From positions 1 through 5,998 of the forward strand of contig JBKBUQ010000182.1 of the NCBI GenBank assembly GCA_046289975.1: 5,998 nucleotides of DNA. The letters run 5' to 3'. Source of the DNA: UBA2798 sp046289975. GTDB lineage: Bacteria; Bacteroidota; Bacteroidia; Flavobacteriales_D; UBA2798. The notes beneath the pieces were generated by a model. It was not told where the DNA came from and did not search any database. It was given only the letters and a program-made list of their open reading frames with translations. A program made the translations under genes and the position numbers. Below are positions 4,924-5,998 of the stretch, piece by piece; within the stretch, counting starts at the first letter, position 1, and the number at the start of each line of letters is the position of its first letter.

Positions 4924-5998
4924 ATGGACTACAGAATTGAAAAAGACACAATGGGCGAGGTTAAAGTTCCTGCCGATAAATATTGGGGAGCTCAAACAGA
5001 ACGTTCGAGAAACAATTTTAAAATCGGACCGGAGGCTTCAATGCCTAAAGAGGTTATTTACGCATTCGCATATTTGAAAAAAGCTGCAGCACATGCGAAT
5101 CATGATTTGGGAGTGCTTACTGCTGAAAAACGTGATCTGATTTCCAAAGCATGTGATGAAATTCTGGAAAAGAAATTGGACGATCAGTTTCCGCTTGTAA
5201 TCTGGCAAACCGGTTCGGGGACACAATCAAATATGAATGTGAATGAAGTCATCGCATACCGTGCACATGTTAATTCAGGAGGGAAATTAGCCGATGAAAA
5301 AAAGGTGCTCCACCCAAATGATGATGTGAATAAATCGCAATCGTCAAATGATACGTACCCAACAGCGATGCATATTGCAGCATATAAATCTGCAGTTGAG
5401 GTGACAATTCCGGGAATAAAGAAGCTGCGCGACACGTTTGCGAAAAAGGCTAAAGAATACAATTCCATAGTCAAAACAGGACGTACTCATTTTATGGATG
5501 CAACTCCTCTTACGCTTGGCCAGGAGTTTTCCGGATACGTTCAGCAACTTGATAATGGAATTCGTTCCATAAACAATGCTTTGGAAATGGTAAAAGAACT
5601 TGCGCTTGGTGGCACAGCTGTTGGCACAGGGTTAAATACTCCAAAAGGATATGATGTTCTGGTGGCAAAAAAAATTGCTGAATTTACAGGTCACCCTTTT
5701 GTTACCGCACCCAATAAATTCGAAGCATTAGCTGCACACGATGCAATGGTAGAATTGTCGGGCGCATTTAAGCGTGTGGCTGTTTCACTTATGAAAATTG
5801 CCAACGACATACGCATGTTAAGTTCAGGTCCACGTTGTGGTATAGGAGAAATCATTATTCCTGATAATGAACCCGGTTCTTCAATCATGCCCGGGAAAGT
5901 TAATCCTACCCAGCCTGAAGCAATGACCATGGTTGCGGCACAGGTAATTGGAAATGATGTTGCTGTTTCAATTGGAGGATCGAACGGTCATTTTGAAT
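4924..5998 (+). CDS. fumC: Class II fumarate hydratase, 3' end beyond the window
   Basis: The reading frame is open from ATG 4924 to the window end, giving 358 complete codons of an expected total near 465; roughly 105-110 C-terminal residues are missing. The enzyme interconverts fumarate and malate in the TCA cycle as a cytoplasmic homotetramer. Visible motifs are Gly-Ser-Gly-Thr-Gln-Ser-Asn-Met-Asn (97-105), His-Pro-Asn-Asp-Asp-Val-Asn-Lys-Ser-Gln-Ser-Ser-Asn-Asp (130-143), Thr-Gly-Arg-Thr-His (185-189) with the catalytic-site His at 189, and the superfamily signature Gly-Ser-Ser-Ile-Met-Pro-Gly-Lys-Val-Asn-Pro (318-328) with catalytic Ser319. Gly324 in that signature fits fumarase; aspartase has Ala there. 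Numbering runs one ahead of E. coli FumC, so no insertions occur before this point. The start follows an A/T-rich stretch without a Shine-Dalgarno sequence. Confidence 0.96.
   Translation, partial: MDYRIEKDTMGEVKVPADKYWGAQTERSRNNFKIGPEASMPKEVIYAFAYLKKAAAHANHDLGVLTAEKRDLISKACDEILEKKLDDQFPLVIWQTGSGTQSNMNVNEVIAYRAHVNSGGKLADEKKVLHPNDDVNKSQSSNDTYPTAMHIAAYKSAVEVTIPGIKKLRDTFAKKAKEYNSIVKTGRTHFMDATPLTLGQEFSGYVQQLDNGIRSINNALEMVKELALGGTAVGTGLNTPKGYDVLVAKKIAEFTGHPFVTAPNKFEALAAHDAMVELSGAFKRVAVSLMKIANDIRMLSSGPRCGIGEIIIPDNEPGSSIMPGKVNPTQPEAMTMVAAQVIGNDVAVSIGGSNGHFE

Overview
The window looks like a chromosomal segment from a member of the Bacteroidota, probably flavobacterial-like. The evidence is: a perfect Bacteroidota-type promoter (TTTG, 19-base spacer, TATTTTTG) before efp; translation starts with no Shine-Dalgarno sequence; signal peptides ending in the clade's typical '..AQ'/'..GQ' style; a lipoprotein of a type I associate with this phylum; and EF-P, RF2 and fumarase sequences of the kind found there. 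Base composition is moderately AT-rich. No RNA gene, mobile element, CRISPR array or phage gene is visible.

Left part (1-1657), cell-envelope genes of unknown role. The C-terminal end of an unidentified gene enters from the left on the + strand. It meets a two-gene minus-strand unit head-on, and the two stop codons abut in one TGATCA palindrome. The minus-strand unit encodes a likely outer-membrane protein (806-1657) and, joined to it by an ATGA overlap, a small secreted protein (327-809). A 154-base divergent spacer (1658-1811) carries a promoter candidate for the rightward gene.

Middle part (1752-3370), two compact self-contained units. First is a predicted lipoprotein of unknown function with its own promoter and a hairpin-plus-T terminator. 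Second is efp (elongation factor P) with a textbook promoter and a strong terminator capped by a GTAA loop.

Right part (3396-5998), housekeeping genes in one direction with short gaps and no terminator between them. prfB (release factor 2) is encoded in two frames joined by the programmed +1 frameshift at CTT TGA C. It is followed by a small ArsC-family thiol reductase that probably starts at TTG, then by fumC (class II fumarase), which is cut by the window end. EF-P rescues ribosomes stalled on proline runs and RF2 terminates at UGA/UAA, so efp and prfB form a translation-factor neighbourhood; fumC belongs to the TCA cycle.

Nothing here amounts to a clearly new system. The points most worth a second look are the perfect internal Shine-Dalgarno-like element in prfB, in a window where no start codon has one; the unusually GC-ending codons in the pre-frameshift segment of prfB; and the uncharacterised secreted/outer-membrane gene pair.
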